64,000 bases of DNA from Mediterraneibacter hominis (lineage in GTDB: Bacteria > Bacillota > Clostridia > Lachnospirales > Lachnospiraceae), in the NCBI RefSeq assembly GCF_014287475.1, contig NZ_JACOPF010000001.1, positions 1,426,001 through 1,490,000 on the forward strand, written 5' to 3'. The notes under the pieces were generated by a model, which was given only the letters and a program-made list of their open reading frames with translations, was not told where the DNA came from and did no database searches. The position numbers were made by a program, and so were the translations under genes. Below, piece after piece: positions 33,988 through 42,561 of this stretch; within the stretch, counting starts at the first letter, position 1, and every line of letters starts with the position of its first letter.

Positions 33988-35295
33988 TTATCCGACTTGA
34001 ATTTGATTACCTGTGATTACCTGCTTTTTATCTATACTAACAAAAGGCAAAATATTCACAGTGGTATTATTATCCAGTGCATTTTCTAATTGATTTAGAA
34101 CTTGTTCAGAGGTTCTTCTGTCATAGCAGTAATTATTGTATGTTGTTCTTTCATCTTCGTGACCAACAAATTTACGAATGGTATTAATATTCATCCCTCC
34201 GTCAATCATGGATGAAATTGCAGTTTTGCGTATCTTATGAGGGCTTCTATAAGGAATATTCACATGATTACAATATTTCTCTAATCTCCAAGATACTCCA
34301 GATTCTTTGATACGTTCACCATTATTAAGAAAAAGATAACCACCTGAGTTACCATGCTCCTTATTTATTTTCATTACAAGGGTAATAATATCAATAGCTT
34401 TTTTTATGAGGGGTATATCTCTATCGCCTGCATCTGTTTTCGTATGCTCTGCAACACCACGGGAAACTCTGGTATATTTACCCGGCTCAATTTCTTCAAA
34501 CTCACCAGATTCCATTCGCTGAACGGATAAAACACCATTGCAAAAGTCACTTTCTTTGAGTGCAACAATTTCTCCCGGGCGTACAGCAAGATAAAACATG
34601 AGTACCACCGCTAATGGTATTGTATTTTCGGGATTCCTATTATAATCTTTCCAAGCCTCTTTAATAATAAGCGGCTGTTCATGAGCTAAATACACTTGTG
34701 TATAGTCGGGTTTCTTCTGTACCTTTCGGAACATTTTAGAATTTACTTTTACTTTAGCAAAAATATTCTCTTGAAGATAACCATTCTCTTCAGCATAACT
34801 CATACAATTTCTGATAATGAAAGACATTGTATAATATTGCTTTTTAGTCATATGATACCGTTGAATGGCATTATGAACCCATTCATCTAACATGAGCTTT
34901 GTAAGATTTTTAAGTGGCTGTTTGATAATAGGATCAGATATATAGTATCGTATCCATTCCGTACTATATCGCTTAACCGAGGCTGTTTTAGTGGTATGTG
35001 CCTTATAATAATTCAACCATTCAGAGTATAACGATTCAAGTGTCATGTCCTCTTTTTTTCTAGTCTTGCGATAATATTCTACAATTACTGTATTCAGTTC
35101 TTTTTCAGTTTTCCGTTTGATTAACCTCCTGTTATTCTTTTTGGTGGTATCAGGAAGGTATGTATACCAGAATCTATTGTTACCTTGCCAAATTTTATAT
35201 TCGTGCGATTTTAATATTTCCTGATAATTCTTCATCTCTAATTTTGTCCGCACATCATCATAGTTAATAATACCATTGCTAATGGCTGCGTTCAA
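33988..35295 (-). CDS. int: Tyrosine recombinase (site-specific integrase)
   Basis: The 435-residue protein has an N-terminal AP2-like arm-binding region, a core-binding domain and a catalytic domain with the conserved Arg (AVRPGEIVALKES), the HxxR box (HKIRKTAISSM), a second His (FVGHEDERTT) and the nucleophile Tyr in NNYCYDRR. It should catalyse integration at the tRNA repeat. The TTG at 35295 is the first common start, but family members begin further upstream; an in-frame ATT at 35340, seven bases after AGGAG, would add 15 residues (IIDRQLEDKNFDIEI). The gene's 3' end overlaps the two candidate arm sites at 34004-34022. Confidence 0.92.
   Translation of the reverse strand: MNAAISNGIINYDDVRTKLEMKNYQEILKSHEYKIWQGNNRFWYTYLPDTTKKNNRRLIKRKTEKELNTVIVEYYRKTRKKEDMTLESLYSEWLNYYKAHTTKTASVKRYSTEWIRYYISDPIIKQPLKNLTKLMLDEWVHNAIQRYHMTKKQYYTMSFIIRNCMSYAEENGYLQENIFAKVKVNSKMFRKVQKKPDYTQVYLAHEQPLIIKEAWKDYNRNPENTIPLAVVLMFYLAVRPGEIVALKESDFCNGVLSVQRMESGEFEEIEPGKYTRVSRGVAEHTKTDAGDRDIPLIKKAIDIITLVMKINKEHGNSGGYLFLNNGERIKESGVSWRLEKYCNHVNIPYRSPHKIRKTAISSMIDGGMNINTIRKFVGHEDERTTYNNYCYDRRTSEQVLNQLENALDNNTTVNILPFVSIDKKQVITGNQIQVG
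34004..34022. promoter_or_regulatory. Left pair of TGATTACCT direct repeats, candidate integrase arm sites
   Basis: TGATTACCT occurs at 34004-34012 and 34014-34022, ten bases apart. The same nonamer occurs twice near the right end at 39083-39103. Paired short repeats near each att site are typical integrase arm-type sites. Here they also encode ITGNQIQ at the Int C-terminus. Confidence 0.6.
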
Positions 35296-35423
35296 TATTT
35301 CTATATCGAAATTTTTATCTTCTAATTGTCTATCTATAATTCTACATCTCCTATTGTTATTCTAAAGAGATTTAAATACTTATTTAGTGTAAAACCTCTT
35401 GAAAACACCGTAATTTCAGTATG

Positions 35424-36575
35424 TCAATATTTGATGAGTTCGCCACATTTTGGCGATTTTCTAAATGAATTTTCGGAGATATTCATATTTTTATATATTT
35501 TATATACTGTAGTTAGTATTTCTTGAACTTTCTGGGCATCATGTTGCAAGTATACATCTTCACTGTTCATTTTTTTGAGAATTGAAGTTTTTGTGCGGGC
35601 ATAATGACCACTTTTATCCAGTAGTTTAATTTGTTCAAATAAATCCTCAATTTCCAAAATGACAGGAATACGATTTTGTAATTCTATATTCCGGCATTCT
35701 GTTAATAAATTACGTTGCCAGTTTTTAGGACTATTTTTTTTATGCTTTATTATCATTTGATGAAGAAACTGACTATTATGTTGTCTCCATATTTGATATT
35801 TGTGTACAAACAACTTATAAAATTGATAATTGTAAAAATTAGTAATCATGGAATCCGTAAACAAATTTACCTTATTCGTTCCAAATACTTCCTTTATTTT
35901 TGCAGCCGTTTTTAATACAAACTCGATCCGCATGACATGTTGATCTATAGAACAAATTCCGGCATCATGAAGTTGTCTCTTTTTATCATAGATTTTAATT
36001 TGCATTCGCTGATTTCCACGATAGAAAGTCTCGGATTCAAAACGTACATTAGTTTTGTCTTTCTTTTTGTATTCAGAAATTTTACCGTATGTATCAGGTA
36101 GATTATACATCATGAGATTTAGGGCTCTATGGTATTTGTGGAAATAATGTTTGATTTCAAATGTACAGTTAATTTCTAATGTGCTTAATCGCAACTCGCT
36201 GATATCAACAATAATGCCATATTCGTCTGATAGATATTGTTGGATTTGAATGAGTCGTTCTTTATATTGAACCATAGTTGAGTTACACAAATTACCATAG
36301 TTTCTATCTTGTATAGTAATATCCATACGAGTATATAGAATATAAGAGGTGTTTCGTTTTTGTGTTCCAATGAAGAAAGTACCAAAATATTTATTATCTG
36401 TAATTTTGAGTTTTGCGAAACTGCTGCCATTTTCTAATTGATGTTCAATATCTCCATGTTCCTCTAAAGTAACGCTTTGGTGTTTTCTGAGTTTTTTGAA
36501 ATCAAGAGATTTAATGTGGAATCCCTTAACCTCTGTGCGATCAATTCCGATTCTTTCAAATAGTTTTTTGTCCAT
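35424..36575 (-). CDS. Putative replication initiation protein of the element
   Basis: The 383-residue protein starts MDKKLFERIGIDRTEVKGF at 36575, after GGAGGATATTTA. Its pattern of LSTLEINCTFEIK, KIYDKKRQLHDAG and HVMRIEFVLKTAAKIK resembles phage gene II/X-like and plasmid Rep proteins, which nick DNA for rolling-circle replication. I could not name the exact family or point to the catalytic tyrosine with confidence. Its position in a small integrated element and the hairpin-rich region just upstream support a replication role. Confidence 0.6.
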   Translation of the reverse strand: MDKKLFERIGIDRTEVKGFHIKSLDFKKLRKHQSVTLEEHGDIEHQLENGSSFAKLKITDNKYFGTFFIGTQKRNTSYILYTRMDITIQDRNYGNLCNSTMVQYKERLIQIQQYLSDEYGIIVDISELRLSTLEINCTFEIKHYFHKYHRALNLMMYNLPDTYGKISEYKKKDKTNVRFESETFYRGNQRMQIKIYDKKRQLHDAGICSIDQHVMRIEFVLKTAAKIKEVFGTNKVNLFTDSMITNFYNYQFYKLFVHKYQIWRQHNSQFLHQMIIKHKKNSPKNWQRNLLTECRNIELQNRIPVILEIEDLFEQIKLLDKSGHYARTKTSILKKMNSEDVYLQHDAQKVQEILTTVYKIYKNMNISENSFRKSPKCGELIKY

Positions 36576-36864
36576 TAAATATCCTCCGTTAAATATAAAA
36601 TTATCTATGTGAAAATCAGAATCGAGCAATCTATAAAATTAACACCCCCTCAAAAAAGTGATCGCTAAATTCTGATTGAATTTTTGCTTCACTTTTTTAT
36701 TCTCTGTTTGAAGATGAAATTTTTAGTTTTTTATTAAAGCCCAAACGAACAAAAGCACAATATATAGAATCACCATTCTATATATTGTGCCCAAAAAGAA
36801 AACTATGTAATACCTATTTGAGAATTTGCTACACTTGACAAATTAACCAAATTATGCTATGAGA
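36576..36864. other. Non-coding, hairpin-rich region upstream of the Rep-like gene; candidate origin
   Basis: The 289 bases hold ATCAGAAT (36615-36622) with ATTCTGAT (36669-36676), AAAAAAGTGA (36652-36661) with TCACTTTTTT (36689-36698), and a perfect 16-bp hairpin at 36755-36790 with a CACC loop (GCACAATATATAGAAT and its complement). On the minus strand the latter is followed by TTTTGTT and could instead terminate the upstream ribbon-helix-helix gene. Together these suit a replication origin (double-strand or single-strand origin). Confidence 0.45.
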
Positions 36865-37362
36865 TTAACAATAATACGCAACCTCACCCACATTATTTGA
36901 TATACTACATTCAATTATTTTATTAAATTCTTCATCTGCTACGTTTATATCGATATCGCCAGATTCAATATCTGCTAAGAATTGCTCTATCCATTCTCCA
37001 AAATAACATCCTTTATCCTCATATGCGGCATTTAATTCCGATTCAATAGTATCCCGATAGTAATCTGTAATCATATCGAATTTCTTTCTGCCTACTACTT
37101 TTTCTAATTTATCTAATAAAGTTTCATCACAATAACCAGCAAAATATTCTGCTATCCGTTTGTCATTTATTATATATTTCTCGTGTTCAAAAAAGTCATT
37201 TACTAATTCTTTAATGAAACTGTTCGTTGTTTTACCTGTTTTCTTAAGATATTCTTTTAATCTATGATAATCATTCATATCAGATTTGGTATATTTCACA
37301 GAAATCATTTTGATTTTCTTATCGTATCTTTTTTGGTATTCTTTTTGTTTTTCAGTTAACAT
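36865..37362 (-). CDS. Ribbon-helix-helix-type protein with acidic C-terminal region
   Basis: The 165-residue protein has a basic start (TEKQKEYQKRYDKKIKMIS), a ribbon-helix-helix-like segment VKYTKSDMNDYHRLKEYLKK then NSFIKELVNDFFEHEK, and an acidic C-terminal half ending GEVAYYC. Such proteins are common beside Rep genes of small elements and may regulate copy number or relaxation. The start at 37362 follows AAAGGAAAA. It may be translated with an upstream ATG at 37377. Not a known toxin or antitoxin by sequence. Confidence 0.6.
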   Translation of the reverse strand: MLTEKQKEYQKRYDKKIKMISVKYTKSDMNDYHRLKEYLKKTGKTTNSFIKELVNDFFEHEKYIINDKRIAEYFAGYCDETLLDKLEKVVGRKKFDMITDYYRDTIESELNAAYEDKGCYFGEWIEQFLADIESGDIDINVADEEFNKIIECSISNNVGEVAYYC

Positions 37363-37499
37363 TTTTCCTTTCTCCATTTCTTGTAAATTTATGCAATACC
37401 TATTATACATAATTTCTTAAGTTATAACACGCTTTTATATGTTAAAAATCCTAACAAACGAAAAATACTTTCCTTCTTTTTCTACATCAAGAAAAATCC

Positions 37500-38279
37500 C
37501 TAAATTATTCTCTGTCTCCAACTTATCTCAATAGATGAAAATTCCTCTCCTTCCTTTTCTACATCAAGAAAAATCTCTAAATCATTCTCATTTTCCCATA
37601 TATAACGCTCACATATAAAATTATAATTCTCATAACTAAATTCATCACTACTGTTATCTAATTCTAGTTTTTGATCATAGTTTCCATAAGTCTTTTTCAG
37701 TATATCTTGAATATACTCAACATCTTTTAATGCGATAGTATCATAATGTAAATTCCAATACATCGAAAAAAGTTCATTTGGCTCTATATCATATGCTATC
37801 ACTTCTTCACTAAAAATATAATCAATTGAACTATCCACCATTGGGAATTCATTCTCATCCGCATATAGTTCCTTTTTTGCTATCCAATAGCCATCCATTA
37901 TCTCTTCTTTCTTAAAATCGTTTGGTAAAGTATCTTGTTGTTTTCCTATAAAATCAGTATACTCTTTGAAGATATTATCTTGTTTAAACAAACAACTAAT
38001 GTACACTAATAAAACTATTATTCCTAAGCATATCAATGTAATTTTAATACTTTGCTTCTTCTTTTTATTCTTCTTTGTTTCACCCTTCATTTGTTCTTCT
38101 GTTAGAACTGGACAACCACATTTACTACATATACTTTCTTCATTTGATAATTCTCCCCCGCATTCCAAGCAGAGCTTTTTTGCTGGTTCTGTTCCTTTTA
38201 ATTTAGTTTTACACTGCGGACATTCAATAGCCTTATCACTTATTTCCCTTCCACATTCCGGACATTTAATCAATGTCAT
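37500..38279 (-). CDS. Zinc-ribbon membrane protein, unknown function
   Basis: The 259-residue protein has two zinc ribbons near the N-terminus (CPECGREISDKAIECPQC and CLECGGELSNEESICSKCGC), a basic stretch KKNKKKKQSIK, one membrane helix (about 77-95) and an extracytoplasmic domain of about 160 residues rich in acidic and aromatic residues with no known domain. It is the only cargo-like gene in the element. The ATG at 38279 follows GAGGAAGAAGTT. It might be a sensor, an immunity or exclusion protein; I cannot say which. Confidence 0.65.
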   Translation of the reverse strand: MTLIKCPECGREISDKAIECPQCKTKLKGTEPAKKLCLECGGELSNEESICSKCGCPVLTEEQMKGETKKNKKKKQSIKITLICLGIIVLLVYISCLFKQDNIFKEYTDFIGKQQDTLPNDFKKEEIMDGYWIAKKELYADENEFPMVDSSIDYIFSEEVIAYDIEPNELFSMYWNLHYDTIALKDVEYIQDILKKTYGNYDQKLELDNSSDEFSYENYNFICERYIWENENDLEIFLDVEKEGEEFSSIEISWRQRII

Positions 38280-38398
38280 AACTTCTTCCTCCCCGTTTGT
38301 TTTATTGTATATCATTACGTATAAATTATAGTCTTTTTACAGACCATAGTCAATTATAAGACCACACAATATGATATATCATATAAGGAGTGGTTTAT

Positions 38399-38617
38399 AT
38401 GATTGAATATAGTCCATTTTGGAAAACATTAAAGTTGTCTCAAGAAACAACATATACACTTATAAATAAACATCATATTTCCAGTTCAATCATTGATAAA
38501 TTGAGAAACAACAAACCCTTAAATACAACAACTATTAATGATCTTTGCCGCATTTTAAATTGTGATATCTGTGAAATAGCCCGGTATATTCCTTCAGATA
38601 CAGACCAACCGTTATAA
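38399..38617 (+). CDS. Small XRE family regulator (YozG-like)
   Basis: The 72-residue protein is a compact helix-turn-helix protein: FWKTLKLSQETTYTLINKHH, IIDKLRNNKPLNTTTINDLC and ILNCDICEIARYI. The ATG at 38399 follows AAGGAGTGGTTTAT. It is on the plus strand opposite the other element genes, and probably sets their lysogeny-type control. Confidence 0.8.
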   Translation: MIEYSPFWKTLKLSQETTYTLINKHHISSSIIDKLRNNKPLNTTTINDLCRILNCDICEIARYIPSDTDQPL

Positions 38618-39151
38618 ATATGTGGAGATAATCATTAGAAAAAAATAGAGTGAGTTCGGTAAAATGAGCTGTTTATAAGGATTTCATAAATGTTATGTAT
38701 AGATTTCACAAAAAGAGACGCAGAGAAAAGCTTGATTTTGCGGACTTTTTGAAATGAAACGAAAAGCAAAATGGTTCGGAATAATATTCTACGTTCAGTT
38801 ATGTATGTAGATAATATATTACTAGTAATCATCTGCTGCCAAATTCATATTATAATGAGGTAAACAAAAATAAGAAATCGATTTGACTTTCTGCTCATAA
38901 ATTAGTGATATAAGTAAAATGGTGTTTTAAAACGATAATGTATTTATCCAAAGTTGAAATACACATAGTTCGGAAGTACGTTCGGACAGCAGAAAATAAG
39001 GAAAGATGTGGATAACAAACACACCTTGATATATGTATATTTATAGTTTCATATTAAAATGTAAATGCTCCGGGGTACATTTTGATTACCTTTTTGATTA
39101 CCTAAGGACGGATGATGTGCGGAACGCCCCTTTCTTACGGTATTTTTGATG
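38618..39151. other. Non-coding right end of the element with DnaA-box-like sites
   Basis: No convincing gene lies in these 534 bases. A perfect DnaA box (TGTGGATAA at 39007-39015) and a near match (TTATCCAAA at 38944-38952) are present, together with AT-rich DNA. TTGACT with a 17-base spacer and TGATAT near 38900 on the plus strand may be a promoter for a short transcript. Confidence 0.4.
39083..39103. promoter_or_regulatory. Right pair of TGATTACCT direct repeats, candidate integrase arm sites
   Basis: TGATTACCT occurs at 39083-39091 and 39095-39103, twelve bases apart, mirroring the left pair inside int. The right att core begins 48 bases downstream. Confidence 0.6.
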
Positions 39152-39184
39152 TCCTGTGAGAGTTCAAGTCTCTTCTTCCGCATT
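39152..39184 (+). repeat. attR core repeat
   Basis: This 33-bp sequence is identical to 33898-33930 and marks the right boundary of the element. Only the tRNA 3' part is duplicated here, so no functional tRNA is rebuilt. Confidence 0.85.
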
Positions 39185-39226
39185 TCATCAATAAAGTGAT
39201 ATGCTTTTTATAGTAGTAAAGATATT

Positions 39227-39264
39227 AAAAATCCTAATTCTTTTTTAAAGAATTAGGATTTTTT
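39227..39264. terminator. Displaced host terminator of tRNA-Leu, bidirectional
   Basis: AAAAATCCTAATTC (39227-39240) pairs with GAATTAGGATTTTT (39250-39263), with a T run on both strands. It lies 43 bases after attR, the position a tRNA terminator would have had before insertion. Confidence 0.75.
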
Positions 39265-39366
39265 GTACAAATAGCAATATAAAAATTCCTTAACTCGTCA
39301 TTAGACTTCGCTGCCCCGCTGTTTTCTCTTTTGTATCTGCGATTATCATTCCCTCTTGCGCATTCG

Positions 39367-40880
39367 TCATGCTTTTTTTCTATGTGATTTAACTCTTATA
39401 ATTCCGGTTCCTGCAATACATAACAGTCCGCCATAGAGCAATATACTCCACATACTATTCTCATCCCCTGTATGCGGGGATTTTTTTGTTTCCTTGTCCT
39501 TTATAGAATCAGCGGTCTGCACCGGAGTCTCTTTCTGTGCGTCCCTGCCACCGTCATTGCCACTCTCCTGTGGATTTGTTTCATCCGGAGCGCCTTCTAC
39601 CGCAAAAGTGGTCTTCTTTTCTATCTTCTGCGCAGTTGTCCAGCCTCCGTCAGACTCCTCATAAATCTGGTAGTCAAATTCTACGGTGAGCACATATTTC
39701 CCTGGTTCAAGTCCTTCTGTTGTCTCCTCTATCGTAAAAGGGCCGTCCTCCTGCCAGAACCCGCTCCTTATCCCAGCCGTATCCTTTGTAATCTCCCATC
39801 TGGCCGGAAGGTAACGGACAGCACCTTCGCTCGGTGCGTCATTGTCCAAGCCCGAACCTTCTGCCTCCACACGAATCACACTGTCTTTTGCATAGCTCTG
39901 CCCCTGTTCTATACCCTTTATCCCGTATCCTGCGCCCTCGAGGATAACCGGAGAGTCAGTTTTTAAAATTACCGGATTCGTCAGGAATATCCGCCCTTCT
40001 ATCACTGCTTCCTGTACAGACTCTTCTCCTAACCTCTCTGCTCCCGGCACCCCTTCTTCTTTCGCCATATCCGTAAGGCAGCTCAGCACTTCCGGAAGAT
40101 ACTGCGCTGACAGGCCACTTGCCAGCGGAGCATATTGCGGCGGCAGTCTATCTGCATTTGCTCTGCCAAAAATGGTGTTTTTGTTCAACTGCTCCACACG
40201 TATCCCAAATGAGAGCGCTTCATCAAAGAAAACGGGGTCCTCCGCCAGTTCTATCTTCACACAGCCAATTCCGTATTCTTCAAGCCTCTCGTCCACTATG
40301 TAGAAAATACTTTCCACCTGCTCTTTTCCGCTTATTATCTCAAACGAAACCTCGCGGGAAGATGGCACTCCGTCCGACTGCTCTACCATTTCCTGAACAA
40401 ATATGTCATACAGATTCATCGTTTTCCAAACCCTTCCGTAATCTGTACCGCTTTTTACATCCCAGTCCGGCAGTGGTATATAGACAGTCCCTCCCGGACG
40501 GTACGCATTCATGTCCTCCACCAGTTCCCCTGTTTCTTCATTCAGACGGTACAGCATAATGGTTTCCGGTACGGCCAGCTCTGTGTCCGCGTCTTTTAAC
40601 GTAATTTCCGTATCCCATATGCCTTCTATTTCGTCAGAAGGCGCTATCTGCACACCCGAGCCGTCAGAAAATTTCAAATCCAATTCCAAATTCTCGTCAT
40701 CTACACCTAAATTTTCTGTATTCTTAGTTTCGCCCCCCCCCCAGTAATCTGAAACTGTTCTGTAGACAGGCCAACCTGTTTGCCTGCCCCTTCTTCCGTA
40801 TACGGCGCTGCGAAAGCCGATACAGTCTGCGCGCCCATTATGCCAACCGTCAGAGCAGAGGCGAAGAGTACCTCTTTCCT
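39367..40880 (-). pseudogene. Frameshifted sortase-anchored surface protein with poly-G(10) tract
   Basis: The gene is broken into two reading frames. Upstream is a signal peptide (KEVLFASALTVGIMGAQ, with SAFA-AP cleavage) that ends at a stop at 40709. After a run of ten Gs (40733-40742, minus strand) the other frame continues as 440 residues (from a TTG at 40689) to a C-terminal SPHTGDENS sorting signal, hydrophobic helix and KSHRKKA tail. Eight or eleven Gs would join the frames as STEQFQITGGGG-ETKNTENL. The signal-peptide frame also lacks an ATG, GTG or TTG start. It is therefore a pseudogene, a phase-variable gene in the off state, or a sequencing error. It sits beside the dehydrogenase gene, whose end it overlaps. 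Confidence 0.7.
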
Positions 40881-41796
40881 AATCCTCCAATTCCTTACAA
40901 TATTCTTCCAGATTTTTCAGCACCTTCCTGTTGAGTCTTTCTACTGCCTGTTTTGTCATACCGGAGGATTTCTTCTGGCAGTTTACATTGTCATATCTTA
41001 AGAGTTCTTCCTCTCCTACGCCCATGAGGGTATCACAGAAGTACCAGGTATTTTTCTTTTCCAGCCATTTTTTCATCGCCTCTGGTTCATAGCATGGACT
41101 CAGAGCCGTATTAAACAGGATTTTATTCTCTCCCATCTGTTCGAACTCTTTTTCATAGAGAAGTGTAACATTCTTACTTAGGCAGCTGCAGATTACATTG
41201 CATCCTGCAAGCAGTTCCTCCAAATTGCAGTATGTATATCCATTTTTCGTCTCTATTTCTTCTTTTCTCGACCGGCTATAATAGTAAATATCTGCTCCCA
41301 AAAAGGAAAGCACGCGTGCTACTGCCTGTGCACTTGCTCCCATTCCCAATATTCCTACTTTCACTCCGGATACTTCCGAGCACTCTCCCAGTAAGGGAGC
41401 ATGTCCGTCCATTCCGTGAAGTCTGCCGATTAGCTTTGCCGCCACATATTCTGCCACCCCTTCATCACCGTAGTCACGGATCCCCGTCACCTTTATTCCA
41501 TGTGCTCTTGCATATATAATGTCTACATTAGAACTCGTTTCTGAATATAAGCTGCAGCACATTCCAATGTATTTGACATTCGGACACGCAGATAAAATTT
41601 TTGCCCCTATGGTACGATTATAGCTTACAAACACAGCGTCCGCATCTGCGATTCGCCGGATAATCTCTGCGTCATCCTCCGGTTCCGTATCATAAAATAC
41701 AACGTCCTCACAATATGCCTTAACTGCTTCTTTCCCTTCTTCTAAAAAAGATACTGGTTGAATTGCCACTAATTTTTTCACCTTTTTTCTTTTCAT
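40879..41796 (-). CDS. D-isomer specific 2-hydroxyacid dehydrogenase-like protein
   Basis: The 305-residue protein has the catalytic domain start (KKLVAIQPVSFL), the nucleotide-binding motif VKVGILGMGASAQAVARVL and a later NKILFNTALSPCYEP. Typical D-2-hydroxyacid dehydrogenases have an Arg, Glu and His; here a clear catalytic histidine is not obvious, so activity is uncertain. It overlaps the TetR gene by four bases (ATGA), so a metabolite-responsive pair is likely. Substrate unknown. Confidence 0.75.
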   Translation of the reverse strand: MKRKKVKKLVAIQPVSFLEEGKEAVKAYCEDVVFYDTEPEDDAEIIRRIADADAVFVSYNRTIGAKILSACPNVKYIGMCCSLYSETSSNVDIIYARAHGIKVTGIRDYGDEGVAEYVAAKLIGRLHGMDGHAPLLGECSEVSGVKVGILGMGASAQAVARVLSFLGADIYYYSRSRKEEIETKNGYTYCNLEELLAGCNVICSCLSKNVTLLYEKEFEQMGENKILFNTALSPCYEPEAMKKWLEKKNTWYFCDTLMGVGEEELLRYDNVNCQKKSSGMTKQAVERLNRKVLKNLEEYCKELED

Positions 41797-42407
41797 CTCT
41801 TTTTCTCCTTTTCATCCTCTTTTTTCTTCACTACAACATCTGACTTTAAAATATCTGCAAGAAGTCCTCTTGCCTCTTTCTTAATCTTAGCCAACGGTGT
41901 TTTTGTTTTATGACACTCATTGATAAAGCCAAGAATTCCAAAACAGACGAAGCCTGCTATTTTCCGCGGAGAATACTTTAATTCCAGATTTGCTTTCTGA
42001 ATTCTGCTTGTATGGAGTTCTACCGTATCCAGGACAATATTATAAAATGCAAATGCAAGATACGGGTTTCTATCCGGATTGGTGTGTTGGAAGAACTCAA
42101 ACCTGTCGTAATAAATAGAGAGAATACTGTCCAATACATTAATATATCCTATCACCAAATCCCGATTGGGGTTATTCTCCTTCTGCCTGCGCCGGTAATC
42201 TATAGTACCGATCTCTGTCATATCTGCGAAAATCTCATCTACCAGTGCATACTTATCACTGTAATGGGAATAAAATGTAATACGGCTTATATCTGCCCTT
42301 TTACATAATTCTGTAATAGAAATCTGTTCAAATGGAACCTCCATGAGAAGCTCTACAAGAGTATCTTTCAGATTTCTCTTTGTCTTTCTGATACGTTTGT
42401 CTTCCAT
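41793..42407 (-). CDS. TetR family transcriptional regulator
   Basis: The 204-residue protein has the TetR DNA-binding domain: RIRKTKRNLKDTLVELLMEV, EQISITELCKRADISRITF and YSHYSDKYALVDEIF. The C-terminal ligand domain is unclassified and ends with a lysine-rich tail. It is divergent from degV with two palindromes in the shared region, and translationally coupled to the dehydrogenase gene. Confidence 0.88.
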   Translation of the reverse strand: MEDKRIRKTKRNLKDTLVELLMEVPFEQISITELCKRADISRITFYSHYSDKYALVDEIFADMTEIGTIDYRRRQKENNPNRDLVIGYINVLDSILSIYYDRFEFFQHTNPDRNPYLAFAFYNIVLDTVELHTSRIQKANLELKYSPRKIAGFVCFGILGFINECHKTKTPLAKIKKEARGLLADILKSDVVVKKKEDEKEKKR

Positions 42408-42463
42408 TTCCTTACATATTCTCCAATCTGTATAATTAGCTTACATTTTCAAATTATTGTTTC

Positions 42464-42534
42464 TTGTTATTAAATATACATTTTGCTATAATTTTAACAC
42501 CTGTTAAAATAACATTCAACCTGTAAGGTTACAG
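42464..42534 (+). promoter_or_regulatory. degV promoter with two operator palindromes
   Basis: TTGTTA, a 17-base spacer and TATAAT (42487-42492) form a strong promoter. ATTTTAACACCTGTTAAAAT (42491-42510) is a 9-of-10 palindrome over the expected start point, and CTGTAAGGTTACAG (42521-42534) is a perfect palindrome further downstream. Both are candidate TetR operators. Confidence 0.6.
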
Positions 42535-42561
42535 AAAATTTTAATTAAAGGAAGATTGAAC

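Larger units (their letters stand above)
33898..39184. mobile_element. Integrated genetic element in tRNA-Leu(CAG)
   Basis: A 33-bp direct repeat, TCCTGTGAGAGTTCAAG plus CTCTTCTTCCGCATT-type sequence, occurs at 33898-33930 (inside the tRNA) and at 39152-39184. Between them lie a tyrosine integrase next to the tRNA, a Rep-like protein, a ribbon-helix-helix protein, a zinc-ribbon membrane protein and a small XRE protein, all in AT-rich DNA unlike the flanks. The unit is about 5.25 kb with no conjugation or structural phage genes, so it is an integrative mobilizable or satellite-type element. Confidence 0.85.

Noticed and set aside
38635..38832. A 65-codon open frame on the minus strand in the right end of the element
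   Set aside because: No ribosome binding site or recognisable domain; low-complexity AT-rich DNA gives such frames by chance.
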